DNA from: Liolophura sinensis
Taxonomy: Eukaryota > Mollusca > Polyplacophora > Chitonida > Chitonidae
DNA length: 49,331 nt
Assembly: GCF_032854445.1 (NCBI RefSeq)
Contig: NW_027018267.1
Coordinates: 1 to 49,331, forward strand
Direction of reading: 5' to 3'
The notes beneath the pieces are model-generated. The model saw only the letters and a program-made list of their open reading frames with translations, had not been told where the DNA came from and searched no databases. Position 1 is the first letter of the stretch. The number at the start of each line of letters is the position of its first letter. Below, piece after piece: positions 24,701-37,848 of this stretch. Position numbers and translations under genes: made by a program.

Positions 24701-27700
24701 TTTAAGTCCAAGACAATCTCAATGTCTTTATCTACGTGTAGAAAAACCACACCATTCGTACATAAAAAACACAATGTACTAGATACAGTCTGCTGTAAAA
24801 AGTACAACTGATCACTGACCTACATCAATAAGGTTCTAAAAGATGCGGAATTGGGCCAGGCATCGGCAGCTGTTTAAAAAATTGCAAATTTCCCTGGTTT
24901 CCATGGAGTAAGAGCCGTTGCTGGGCACGTGACTATGACATCAATGATCATTCAATTGTGGCTACAGCCAAAAGTATTGGTCGGAGAGCAACGCGGTTTG
25001 CACCATTCGATTTCTCGTGACAAAATACGTCGGATTAGTCTCTTACCAGTAGCACTGGAACAGTTTTTCCACTTTTGCATTTTTGCCTGGTCTTTTTGTT
25101 AATGGAAATCGTATACACTGTACTATGTACAATCGCGACTGGTCATTATTATATTCAACTTTTGACTATAAGTTATGTGCCCTTCGGTAGCCCAGAAGAT
25201 GTCAAATCTTTGGGCTAAACCCATTAAACTCACCCAGCAATTGTCTTACTTCTAAGTCCAAGACAATCTCAATGTCTTTATCTACGTGTAGAAAAACCAC
25301 ACCATTTGTACATAAAAAACATAAGGTACTAGATACAGTCTGCTGTAAAAAGTACAACTGATCACTGACCCACATCAGTAAGGTTCTAAAAGATGCGGAA
25401 TTGGCCCAGGCATCGGCAGCTGTTTAAAAAATTGCAAATTTCCCTGGTTTCCATGGAGTAAGAGCCGTTGCTGGGCACGTGACTATGACATCAATGATCA
25501 TTCAATTGTGGCTACAGCCAAAAGTATTGGTCGGAGAGCAACGCGGTTTGCACCATTCGATTTCTCGTGACAAAATACGTCGGATTAGCCTCTTACCAGC
25601 AGCACTGGAACAGTTTTTCCACTTTTGCATTTTTGCCTGGTCTTTTTGTTAATTGAAATCGGATACACTGTACTATGCACAATCGCGACTGGTCGTTACT
25701 ACATTCAACTTTTAACTATACGTTATGTGCCCTTCGGTAGCCCAGAAGACGTCAAATCTTTGGGCTAAGCCCATTTAACTCATCCAGCAATTGTCTTACT
25801 TTTAAGTCCAAGACAATCTCAATGTCTTTATCTACGTGTAGAAAAACCACACCATTTGTACATAAAAAACACAAGGTACTAGATACAGTCTGCTGTAAAA
25901 AGTACAACTGATCACTGAACCACATCAATAAGGTTCTAAAAGATGCGGAATTGGCCCAGGCATCGGCAGCTGTTTAAAAAATTGCAAATTTCCCTGGTTT
26001 CCATGGAGTAAGAGCCGTTGCTGGGCACGTGACTATGACATCAATGATCATTCAATTGTCGCTACAGCCAAAAGTATTGGTCGGAGAGCAACGCGGTTTG
26101 CACCATTCGATTTCTCGTGACAAAATACGTCGGATTAGCCTCTTACCAGCAGCACTGGAACAGTTTTTTCACTTTTGCATTTTTGCCTGGTCTTTTTGTT
26201 AATTGAAATCGGATACACTGTACTATGCACAATCGCGACTGGTCGTTACTATATTCAACTTTTAACTATACGTTATGTGCCCTTCGGTAGCCCAGAAGAC
26301 GTCAAATCTTTGGGCTAAGCCCATTTAACTCATCCAGCAATTGTCTTACTTTTAAGTCCAAGACAATCTCAATGTCTTTATCTACGTGTAGAAAAACCAC
26401 ACCATTCGTACATAAAAAACACAATGTACTAGATACAGTCTGCTGTAAAAAGTACAACTCATCACTGACCTACATCAATAAGGTTCTAAAAGATGCGGAA
26501 TTGGGCCAGGCATCGGCAGCTGTTTAAAAAATTGCAAATTTCTCTGGTTTCCATGGAGTAAGAGCCGTTGCTGGGCACGTGACTATGACATCAATGATCA
26601 TTCAATTGTGGCTACAGCCAAAAGTATTGGTCGGAGAGCAACGCGGTTTGCACCATTCGATTTCTTGTCACAAAATACGTCGGATTAGTTTCTTACCAGT
26701 AGCACTGGAACAGTTTTTCCACTTTTGCATTTTTGCCTGGTCGTTTTGTTAATGGAAATCGGCTGCACTGTACTATGTACAATCGCGACTGGTCATTATT
26801 ATATTCAACTTTTAACTATAAGTTATGTGCCCTTCGGTAGCCCAGAAGACGTCAAATCTTTGGGCTAAACCCATTAAACTCACCCAGCAATTGTCTTACT
26901 TCTAAGTCCAAGACAATCTCAATGTCTTTATCTACGTGTAGAAAAACCACACCATTCGTACATAAAAAACACAAGGTACTAGATACAGTCTGCTGTAAAA
27001 AGTACAACTGATCACTGAACCACATGAATAAGGTTCTAATAGATGCGGAATTGGGCCAGGCATCGGCAGCTGTTAAAAAATTGCATATTTCCCTGGTTTC
27101 CATGGAGTAAGAGCCGTTGCTGGGCACGTGACTATGACATCAATGATCATTCAATTGTGGCTACAGCCAAAAGTATTGGTCGGAGAGCAACGCGGTTTGC
27201 ACCATTCGATTTCTCGTGACAAAATACGTCGGATTAGCCTCTTACCAGTAGCACTGGAACAGTTTTTCCACTTTTGCATTTTTGCCTGGTCTTTTTGTTA
27301 ATGGAAATCGGCTACAATCTACTATGTACAATCGCGACTGGTCATTATTATATTCAACTTTTGACTATAAGTTATGTGCCCTTCGGTAGCCCAGAAGACG
27401 TCAAATCGTTGGGCTAAATCCATTAAACTCACCCAGCAATTGTCTTACTTCTAGGTCCAAGACAATCTCAATGTCTTTATCTACGTGTAGAAAAACCACA
27501 CCATTTGTACATAAAAAACACAAGGTACTAGATACAGTCTGCTGTAAAAAGTACAACTGATCACTGACCCACATCAATAAGGTTCTAAAAGATGCGGAAT
27601 TGGCCCAGGCATCGGCAGCTGTTTAAAAAATTGCAAATTTCCCTGGTTTCCATGGAGTAAGAGCCGTTGCTGGGCACGTGACTATGACATCAATGATCAT

Positions 27701-27999
27701 TCAATTGTGGCTACAGCCAAAAGTATTGGTCGGAGAGCAACGCGGTTTGCACCATTCGATTTCTCGTGACAAAATACGTCGGATTAGCCTCTTACCAGCA
27801 GCACTGGAACAGTTTTTCCACTTTTGCATTTTTGCCTGGTCTTTTTGTTAATTGAAATCGGATACACTGTACTATGCACAATCGCGACTGGTCGTTACTA
27901 TATTCAACTTTTAACTATACGTTATGTGCCCTTCGGTAGCCCAGAAGACGTCAAATCTTTGGGCTAAGCCCATTTAACTCATCCAGCAATTGTCTTACT

Positions 28000-28247
28000 T
28001 TTAAGTCCAAGACAATCTCAATGTCTTTATCTACGTGTAGAAAAACCACACCATTCGTACATAAAAAACACAATGTACTAGATACAGTCTGCTGTAAAAA
28101 GTACATCGGATACACTGTACTATGCACAATCGCGACTGGTCGTTACTATATTCAACTTTTAACTATACGTTATGTGCCCTTCGGTAGCCCAGAAGACGTC
28201 AAATCTTTGGGCTAAGCCCATTTAACTCATCCAGCAATTGTCTTACT
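28000..28247 (+). repeat. Truncated satellite unit, type B (248 bp)
   Basis: A single 302-bp deletion removes unit positions 106-407 and joins TGTAAAAAGTAC to ATCGGATACAC, with at most one shared base at the junction. This is the leftmost type B unit in the array. It is followed by the 541-bp outlier at 28248. Confidence 0.93.
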
Positions 28248-28788
28248 TTTAAGTCCAAGACAATCTCAATGTCTTTATCTACGTGTAGAAAAACCACACC
28301 ATTCGTACATAAAAAACACAAGGTACTAGATACAGTCTGCTGTAAAAAGTACAACTGATCACTGACCCACATCAATAAGGTTCTAAAAGTTGCGGAATTG
28401 GCCCAGGCATCGGCAGCTGTTTAAAAAATTGCAAATTTCCCTGGTTTCCATGGAGTAAGAGCCGTTGCTGGGCACGTGACTATGACATCAATGATCATTC
28501 AATTGTGGCTACAGCCAAAAGTATTGGTCGGAGAGCAACGCGGTTTGCACCATTCGATTTCTCGTGACAAAATACGTCGGATTAGCCTCTTACCAGCAGC
28601 ACTGGAACAGTTTTTCCACTTTTGCATTTTTGCCTGGTCTTTTTGTTAATTGAAATCGGATACACTGTACTATGCACAATCGCGACTGGTCGTTACTATA
28701 TTCAACTTTTAACTATACGTTATGGTAGCCCAGAAGACGTCAAATCTTTGGGCTAAGCCCATTTAACTCATCCAGCAATTGTCTTACT
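28248..28788 (+). repeat. Outlier unit, 541 bp, 9-bp deletion
   Basis: It is a subfamily 2 unit in which GTTATGTGCCCTTCGGTAG has become GTTATGGTAG, a clean 9-bp loss. The loss is not shared by any other unit in the window. It directly follows the first type B unit. Confidence 0.88.
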
Positions 28789-30989
28789 TTTAAGTCCAAG
28801 ACAATCTCAATGTCTTTATCTACGTGTAGTAAAACCACACCATTCTTACATAAAAAACATAAGGTACTAGATACAGTCTGCTGTAAAAAGTACAACTGAT
28901 CACTGAACCACATCAATAAGGTTCTAAAAGATGCGGAATTGGCACAGGCATCGGCAGCTGTTTAAAAAATTGCAAATTTCCCTGGTTTCCATGGAGTAAG
29001 AGCCGTTGCTGGGCACGTGACTATGACATCAATGATCATTCAATTGTCGCTACAGCCAAAAGTATTGGTCGGAGAGCAACGCGGTTTGCACCATTCGATT
29101 TCTCGTGACAAAATACGTCGGATTAGCCTCTTACCGGCAGCACTGGAACAGTTTTTTCACTTTTGCATTTTTGCCTGGTCTTTTTGTTAATTGAAATCGG
29201 ATACACTGTACTATGCACAATCGCGACTGGTCGTTACTATATTCAACTTTTAACTATACGTTATGTGCCCTTCGGTAGCCCAGAAGACGTCAAATCTTTG
29301 GGCTAAGCCCATTTAACTCATCCAGCAATTGTCTTACTTTTAAGTCCAAGACAATCTCAATGTCTTTATCTACGTGTAGAAAAACCACACCATTCGTACA
29401 TAAAAAACACAATGTACTAGATACAGTCTGCTGTAAAAAGTACAACTCATCACTGACCTACATCAATAAGGTTCTAAAAGACGCGGAATTGGGCCAGGCA
29501 TCGGCAGCTGTTTAAAAAATTGCAAATTTCCCTGGTTTCCATGGAGTAAGAGCCGTTGCTGGGCACGTGACTATGACATCAATGATCATTCAATTGTGGC
29601 TACAGCCAAAAGTATTGGTCGGAGAGCAACGCGGTTTGCACCATTCGATTTCTTGTCACAAAATACGTCGGATTAGTCTCTTACCAGTAGCACTGGAACA
29701 GTTTTTCCACTTTTGCATTTTTGCCTGGTCGTTTTGTTAATGGAAATCGGCTGCACTGTACTATGTACAATCGCGACTGGTCATTATTATATTCAACTTT
29801 TGACTATAAGTTATGTGCCCTTCGGTAGCCAAGAAGACGTCAAATCTTTGGGCTAAACCCATTAAACTCACCCAGCAATTGTCTTACTTCTAAGTCCAAG
29901 ACAATCTCAATGTCTTTATCTACGTGTAGAAAAACCACACCATTCGTACATAAAAAACACAATGTACTAGATACAGTCTGCTGTAAAAAGTACAACTGAT
30001 CACTGATCTACATCAATAAGGTTCTAAAAGATGCGGAATTGGGCCAGGCATCGGCAGCTGTTTAAAAAATTGCAAATTTCCCTGGTTTCCATGGAGTAAG
30101 AACCGTTGCTGGGCACGTGACTATGACATCAATGATCATTCAATTGTCGCTACAGCCAAAAGTATTGGTCGGAGAGCAACGCGGTTTGCACCATTCGATT
30201 TCTCGTGACAAAATACGTCGGATTAGTCTCTTACCAGCAGGACTTGAACAGTTTTTCCACTTTTGCATTTTTGCCTGGTCTTTTTGTTAATTGAAATCGG
30301 ATACACTGTACTATGCACAATCGCGACTGGTCGTTACTATATTCAAATTTTAACTATACGTTATGTGCCCTTCGGTAGCCCAGAAGACGTCAAATCTTTG
30401 GGCTCAGCCCATTTAACTCATCCAGCAATTGTCTTACTTTTAAGTCCAAGACAATCTCAATGTCTTTATCTACGTGTAGAAAAACCACACCATTCGTACA
30501 TAAAAAACACAAGGTACTAGATACAGTCTGCTGTAAAAAGTACAACTGATCACTGACCCTACATCAATAAGGTTCTAAAAGATGCGGAATTGGGCCAGGC
30601 ATCGGCAGCTGTTTAAAAAATTGGAAATTTCCCTGGTTTCCATGGAGTAAGAGCCGTTGCTGGGCACGTGACTATGACATCAATGATCATTCAATTGTGG
30701 CTACAGCCAAAAGTATTGGTCGGAGAGCAACGCGGTTTGCACCATTCGATTTCTCGTGACAAAATACGTCGAATTAGTCTCTTACCAGCAGCACTTGAAC
30801 AGTTTTTCCACTTTTGCATTTTTGCCTGGTCTTTATGTTAATTGAAATCGGATACACTGTACTATGCACAATCGCGACTGGTCGTTACTATATTCAACTT
30901 TTAACTATACGTTATGTGCCCTTCGGTAGCCCAGAAGACGTCAAATCTTTGGGCTAAGCCCATTTAACTCATCCCGCAATTGTCTTACT

Positions 30990-31297
30990 TTTAAGTCCAA
31001 GACAATCTCAATGTCTTTATCTACGTGTAGAAAAACCACACCATTTGTACATAAAAAACACAATGTACTAGATACAGTCTGCTGTAAAAAGTACAACTGA
31101 TCACTGACCCACATCAATCAGGTTCTAAAAGTTGCGGAATTGGCCCAGGCATCGGCAGCTGTTTAAAAAATTGCACTTTTGCATTTTTGCCTGGTCTTTT
31201 TGTTAACGTTAACTATACGTTATGTGCCCTTCGGTAGCCCAGAAGACGTCAAATCTTTGGGCTAAGCCCATTTAACTCATCCAGCAATTGTATTACT
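30990..31297 (+). repeat. Truncated satellite unit, type A (308 bp)
   Basis: It has standard type A junctions and follows a CTTTATG unit that ends with CATCCCGCAATT. The next unit (31298) has the private AATAATGTTC and TTGGAAATTTCC variants, not the usual 549-bp form. The same order recurs around 33994. Confidence 0.93.
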
Positions 31298-32397
31298 TTT
31301 AAGTCCAAGACAATCTCAATGTCTTTATCTACGTGTAGAAAAACCACACCATTTGTACATAAAAAACACAAGGTACTAGATACAGTCTGCTGTAAAAAGT
31401 ACAACTGATCACTGACCCACATCAATAATGTTCTAAAAGATGCGGAATTGGCCCAGGCATCGGCAGCTGTTTAAAAAATTGGAAATTTCCCTGGTTTCCA
31501 TGGAGTAAGAGCCGTTGCTGGGCACGTGACTATGACATCAATGATCATTCAATTGTCGCTACAGCCAAAAGTATTGGTCGGAGAGCAACGCGGTTTGCAC
31601 CATTCGATTTCTCGTGACAAAATACGTCGGATTAGCCTCTTACCAGCAGCACTGGAACAGTTTTTCCACTTTTGCATTTTTGCCTGGTCTTTTTGTTAAT
31701 TGAAATCGGATACACTGTACTATGCACAATCGCGACTGGTCGTTACTATATTCAACTTTTAACTATACGTTATGTGCCCTTCGGTAGCCCAGAAGACGTC
31801 AAATCTTTGGGCTAAGCCCATTTAACTCATCCAGCAATTGTCTTACTTTTAAGTCCAAGACAATCTCAATGTCTTTATCTACGTGTAGAAAAACCACACC
31901 ATTCGTATATAAAAAACACAAGGTACTAGATACAGTCTGCTGTAAAAAGTACAACTGATCACTGAACCACATCAATAAGGTTTTAAAAGATGCGGAATTG
32001 GCCCAGGCATCGGCAGCTGTTTAAAAAATTGCAAATTTCCCTGGTTTCCATGGAGTAAGAGCCGTTGCTGGGCACGTGACTATGACATCAATGATCATTC
32101 AATTGTCGCTACAGCCAAAAGTATTGGTCGGAGAGCAACGCGGTTTGCACCATTCGATTTCTCGTGACAAAATACGTCGGATTAGTCTCTTTCCAGCAGC
32201 ACTGGAACAGTTTTTCCACTTTTGCATTTTTGCCTGGTCTTTTTGTTAATTGAAATCGGATACACTGTACTATGCACAATCGCGACTGGTCGTTACTATA
32301 TTCAACTTTTAACTATACGTTATGTGCCCTTCGGTAGCCCAGAAGACGTCAAATCTTTGGGCTAAGCCCATTTAACTCATCCAGCAATTGTCTTACT

Positions 32398-32645
32398 TTT
32401 AAGTCCAAGACAATCTCAATGTCTTTATCTACGTGTAGAAAAACCACACCATTCGTACATAAAAAACACAATGTACTAGATACAGTCTGCTGTAAAAAGT
32501 ACATCGGATACACTGTACTATGCACAATCGCGACTGGTCGTTACTATATTCAACTTTTAACTATACGTTATGTGCCCTTCGGTAGCCCAGAAGACGTCAA
32601 ATCTTTGGGCTAAGCCCATTTAACTCATCCAGCAATTGTCTTACT
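32398..32645 (+). repeat. Truncated satellite unit, type B (248 bp)
   Basis: It has the same AAAGTAC/ATCGGATAC junction as the copy at 28000. It forms the first half of a 798-bp tandem duplication with the type B unit at 33196. Confidence 0.93.
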
Positions 32646-33195
32646 TTTAAGTCCAAGACAATCTCAATGTCTTTATCTACGTGTAGAAAAACCACACCAT
32701 TCGTACATAAAAAACACAAGGTACTAGATACAGTCTGCTGTAAAAAGTACAACTGATCACTGACCTACATCAATAAGGTTCTAAAAGATGCGGAATTGGG
32801 CCAGGCATCGGCAGCTGTTTAAAAAATTGGAAATTTCCCTGGTTTCCATGGAGTAAGAGCCGTTGCTGGGCACGTGACTATGACATCAATGATCATTCAA
32901 TTGTGGCTACAGCCAAAAGTATTGGTCGGAGAGCAACGCGGTTTGCACCATTCGATTTCTCGTGACAAAATACGTCGGATTAGTCTCTTTCCAGCAGCAC
33001 TGGAACAGTTTTTCCACTTTTGCATTTTTGCCTGGTCTTTTTGTTAATTGAAATCGGATACACTGTACTATGCACAATCGCGACTGGTCGTTACTATATT
33101 CAACTTTTAACTATACGTTATGTGCCCTTCGGTAGCCCAGAAGACGTCAAATCTTTGGGCTAAGCCCATTTAACTCATCCAGCAATTGTCTTACT

Positions 33196-33443
33196 TTTAA
33201 GTCCAAGACAATCTCAATGTCTTTATCTACGTGTAGAAAAACCACACCATTCGTACATAAAAAACACAATGTACTAGATACAGTCTGCTGTAAAAAGTAC
33301 ATCGGATACACTGTACTATGCACAATCGCGACTGGTCGTTACTATATTCAACTTTTAACTATACGTTATGTGCCCTTCGGTAGCCCAGAAGACGTCAAAT
33401 CTTTGGGCTAAGCCCATTTAACTCATCCAGCAATTGTCTTACT
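33196..33443 (+). repeat. Truncated satellite unit, type B (248 bp)
   Basis: It lies exactly 798 bp after the copy at 32398, and I see no differences between them. The full-length unit between them (32646) carries TCTCTTTCCAGC near 32989, the same variant as at 32191, which places a duplication breakpoint inside the neighbouring full-length units. Confidence 0.93.
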
Positions 33444-35401
33444 TTTAAGTCCAAGACAATCTCAATGTCTTTATCTACGTGTAGAAAAACCACACCATTC
33501 GTACATAAAAAACACAAGGTACTAGATACAGTCTGCTGTAAAAAGTACAACTGATCACTGACCTACATCAATAAGGTTCTAAAAGATGCGGAATTGGGCC
33601 AGGCATCGGCAGCTGTTTAAAAAATTGGAAATTTCCCTGGTTTCCATGGAGTAAGAGCCGTTGCTGGGCACGTGACTATGACATCAATGATCATTCAATT
33701 GTGGCTACAGCCAAAAGTATTGGTCGGAGAGCAACGCGGTTTGCACCATTCGATTTCTCGTGACAAAATACGTCGGATTAGTCTCTTACCAGCAGCACTT
33801 GAACAGTTTTTCCACTTTTGCATTTTTGCCTGGTCTTTATGTTAATTGAAATCGGATACACTGTACTATGCACAATCGCGACTGGTCGTTACTATATTCA
33901 ACTTTTAACTATACGTTATGTGCCCTTCGGTAGCCCAGAAGACGTCAAATCTTTGGGCTAAGCCCATTTAACTCATCCCGCAATTGTCATACTTTTAAGT
34001 CCAAGACAATCTCAATGTCTTTATCTACGTGTAGAAAAACCACACCATTTGTACATAAAAAACACAATGTACTAGATACAGTCTGCTGTAAAAAGTACAA
34101 CTGATAACTGACCCACATCAATCAGGTTCTAAAAGTTGCGGAATTGGCCCAGGCATCGGCAGCTGTTTAAAAAATTGCACTTTTGCATTTTTGCCTGGTC
34201 TTTTTGTTAACGTTAACTATACGTTATGTGCCCTTCGGTAGCCCAGAAGACGTCAAATCTTTGGGCTAAGCCCATTTATCTCATCCAGCAATTGTATTAC
34301 TTTTAAGTCCAAGACAATCTCAATGTCTTTATCTACGTGTAGAAAAACCACACCATTTGTACATAAAAAACACAAGGTACTAGATACAGTCTGCTGTAAA
34401 AAGTACAACTGATCACTGACCCACATCAATAATGTTCTAAAAGATGCGGAATTGGCCCAGGCATCGGCAGCTGTTTAAAAAATTGGAAATTTCCCTGGTT
34501 TCCATGGAGTAAGAGCCGTTGCTGGGCACGTGACTATGACATCAATGATCATTCAATTGTCGCTACAGCCAAAAGTATTGGTCGGAGAGCAACGCGGTTT
34601 GCACCATTCGATTTCTCGTGACAAAATACGTCGGGTTAGCCTCTTACCAGCAGCACTGGAACAGTTTTTCCACTTTTGCATTTTTGCCTGGTCTTTTTGT
34701 TAATTGAAATCGGATACACTGTACTATGCACAATCGCGACTGGTCGTTACTATATTCAACTTTTAACTATACGTTATGTGCCCTTCGGTAGCCCAGAAGA
34801 CGTCAAATCTTTGGGCTAAGCCCATTTAACTCATCCAGCAATTGTCTTACTTTTAAGTCCAAGACAATCTCAATGTCTTTATCTACGTGTAGAAAAACCA
34901 CACCATTCGTACATAAAAAACACAAGGTACTAGATACAGTCTGCTGTAAAAAGTACAACTGATCACTGAACCACATCAATAAGGTTTTAAAAGATGCGGA
35001 ATTGGCACAGGCATCGGCAGCTGTTTAAAAAATTGCAAATTTCCCTGGTTTCCATGGAGTAAGAGCCGTTGCTGGGCACGTGACTATGACATCAATGATC
35101 ATTCAATTGTCGCTACAGCCAAAAGTATTGGTCGGAGAGCAACGCGGTTTGCACCATTCGATTTCTCGTGACAAAATACGTCGGATTAGTCTCTTACCAG
35201 CAGCACTGGAACAGTTTTTCCACTTTTGCATTTTTGCCTGGTCTTTTTGTTAATTGAAATCGGATACACTGTACTATGCACAATCGCGACTGGTCGTTAC
35301 TATATTCAACTTTTAACTATACGTTATGTGCCCTTCGGTAGCCCAGAAGACGTCAAATCTTTGGGCTAAGCCCATTTAACTCATCCATCAATTGTATTAC
35401 T
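33444..35401 (+). repeat. 1.96-kb block, second copy of 30439-32397
   Basis: The order is the same in both places: a TTGGAAATTTCC / CTTTATG / CATCCCGC unit (551 or 550 bp), then type A (308), then an AATAATGTTC unit (550), then an AAGGTTTTAAAAG unit (550). The copies differ at scattered sites, for example TCGAATTAG versus TCGGATTAG, GTATATAAA versus GTACATAAA, and GGCCCAGG versus GGCACAGG. It is therefore older than the 1,959-bp pair near the left end. The two copies are separated by the type B region. Confidence 0.8.
33994..34301 (+). repeat. Truncated satellite unit, type A (308 bp)
   Basis: It is the rightmost type A unit in the window. It carries the private substitutions GATAACTGACC and CATTTATCTCATCC. 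The surrounding order of units is the same as around 30990-31297, so it came with the 1.96-kb block copy. Confidence 0.93.
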
Positions 35402-35951
35402 TTTAAGTCCAAGACAATCTCAATGTCTTTATCTACGTGTAGAAAAACCACACCATTTGTACATAAAAAACACAAGGTACTAGATACAGTCTGCTGTAAA
35501 AAGTACAACTGATCACTGACCCACATCAATAAGGTTCTAAAAGATGCGGAATTGGCCCAGGCATCGGCAGCTGTTTAAAAAATTGCAAATTTCCCTGGTT
35601 TCCATGGAGTAAGAGCCGTTGCTGGGCACGTGACTATGACATCAATGATCATTCAATTGTGGCTACAGCCAAAAGTATTGGTCGGAGAGCAACGCGGTTT
35701 GCACCATTCGATTTCTCGTGACAAAATACGTCGGATTAGCCTCTTACCAGCAGCACTGGAACAGTTTTTCCACTTTTGCATTTTTGCCTGGTCTTTTTGT
35801 TAATTGAAATCGGATACACTGTACTATGCACAATCGCGACTGGTCGTTACTATATTCAACTTTTAACTATACGTTATGTGCCCTTCGGTAGCCCAGAAGA
35901 CGTCAAATCTTTGGGCTAAGCCCATTTAACTCATCCAGCAATTGTCTTACT

Positions 35952-36199
35952 TTTAAGTCCAAGACAATCTCAATGTCTTTATCTACGTGTAGAAAAACCA
36001 CACCATTCGTACATAAAAAACACAATGTACTAGATACAGTCTGCTGTAAAAAGTACATCGGATACACTGTACTATGCACAATCGCGACTGGTCGTTACTA
36101 TATTCAACTTTTAACTATAAGTTATGTGCCCTTCGGTAGCTCAGAAGACGTCAAATCTTTGGGCTAAGCCCATTTAACTCATCCAGCAATTGTCTTACT
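35952..36199 (+). repeat. Truncated satellite unit, type B (248 bp)
   Basis: It has the type B junction. Its 3' part carries ACTATAAGTTATG and GTAGCTCAGAAG instead of the usual ACTATACG and GTAGCCCAG. The following unit (36200) carries GAAGCACATC and AATTAGGCC, as does the unit after the next type B copy. Confidence 0.93.
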
Positions 36200-37848
36200 T
36201 TTAAGTCCAAGACAATCTCAATGTCTTTATCTACGTGTAGAAAAACCACACCATTTGTACATAAAAAACACAAGGTACTAGATACAGTCTGCTGTAAAAA
36301 GTACAACTGATCACTGAAGCACATCAATAAGGTTCTAATAGATGCGGAATTAGGCCAGGCATCGGCAGCTGTTAAAAAATTGCATATTTCCCTGGTTTCC
36401 ATGGAGTAAGAGCCGTTGCTGGGCACGTGACTATGACATCAATGATCATTCAATTGTCGCTACAGCCAAAAGTATTGGTCGGAGAGCAACGCGGTTTGCA
36501 CCATTCGATTTCTCGTGACAAAATACGTCGGATTAGCCTCTTACCAGCAGCACTGGAACAGTTTTTCCACTTTTGCATTTTTGCCTGGTCTTTTTGTTAA
36601 TTGAAATCGGATACACTGTACTATGCACAATCGCGACTGGTCGTTACTATATTCAACTTTTAACTATACGTTATGTGCCCTTTGGTAGCCCAGAAGACGT
36701 CAAATCTTTGGGCTAAGCCCATTTAACTCATCCAGCAATTGTCTTACTTTTAAGTCCAAGACAATCTCAATGTCTTTATCTACGTGTAGAAAAACCACAC
36801 CATTCGTACATAAAAAACACAAGGTACTAGATACAGTCTGCTGTAAAAAGTACAACTGATCACTGAACCACATCAATAAGGTTCTAAAAGATGCGGAATT
36901 GACACAGGCATCGGCAGCTGTTTAAAAAATTGCAAATTTCCCTGGTTTCCATAGAGTAAGAGCCGTTGCTGGGCACGTGACTATGACATCAATGATCATT
37001 CAATTGTCGCTACAGCCAAAAGTATTGGTCGGAGAGCAACGCAGTTTGCACCATTCGATTTCTCGTGACAAAATACGTCGGATTAGTCTCTTACCAGTAG
37101 CACTGGAACAGTTTTTCCACTTTTGCATTTTTGCCTGGTCTTTTTGTTAATTGAAATCGGATACACTGTACTATGCACAATCGCGACTGGTCGTTACTAT
37201 ATTCAACTTTTAACTATACGTTATGTGCCCTTCGGTAGCCCAGAAGACGTCAAATCTTTGGGCTAAGCCCATTTAACTCATCCAGCAATTGTCTTACTTT
37301 TAAGTCCAAGACAATCTCAATGTCTTTATCTACGTGTAGAAAAACCACACCATTTGTACATAAAAAACACAATGTACTAGATACAGTCTGCTGTAAAAAG
37401 TACAACTGATCACTGACCCACATCAATAAGGTTCTAAAAGTTGCGGAATTGGCCCAGACATCGGCAGCTGTTTAAAAAATTGCAAATTTCCCTGGTTTCC
37501 ATGGAGTAAGAGCCGTTGCTGGGCACGTGACTATGACATCAATGATCATTCAATTGTCGCTACAGCCAAAAGTATTGGTCGGAGAGCAACGCGGTTTGCA
37601 CCATTCGATTTCTCGTCACAAAATACGTCGGATTAGTCTCTTACCAGCAGCACTGGAACAGTTTTTCCACTTTTGCATTTTTGCCTGGTCTTTTTGTTAA
37701 TTGAAATCGGATACACTGTACTATGCACAATCGCGACTGGTCGTTACTATATTCAACTTTTAACTATAGGTTATGTGCCCTTCGGTAGCCCAGAAGACGT
37801 CAAATCTTTGGGCTAAGCCCATTTAACTCATCCAGCAATTGTCTTACT

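Larger units (their letters stand above)
32190..33785 (+). repeat. 798-bp block with a type B unit, tandemly duplicated
   Basis: The tail of unit 31848, the type B unit 32398 and the head of unit 32646 recur 798 bp later as the tail of 32646, the type B unit 33196 and the head of 33444. The TCTCTTTCCAGC variant at 32191 and 32989 marks the left side of each copy. After about 33785 the sequence switches to CTTACCAGCAGCACTTG. The breakpoints therefore fall inside full-length units, not at the unit boundary used here. Confidence 0.8.

Noticed and set aside
28021-28215. 64-codon open frame across the type B deletion junction (also 32419, 33217, 35973, 37870)
   Set aside because: It is a chance fusion of two frames by the 302-bp deletion. 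The five copies are near-identical by descent, so conservation carries no information about coding.
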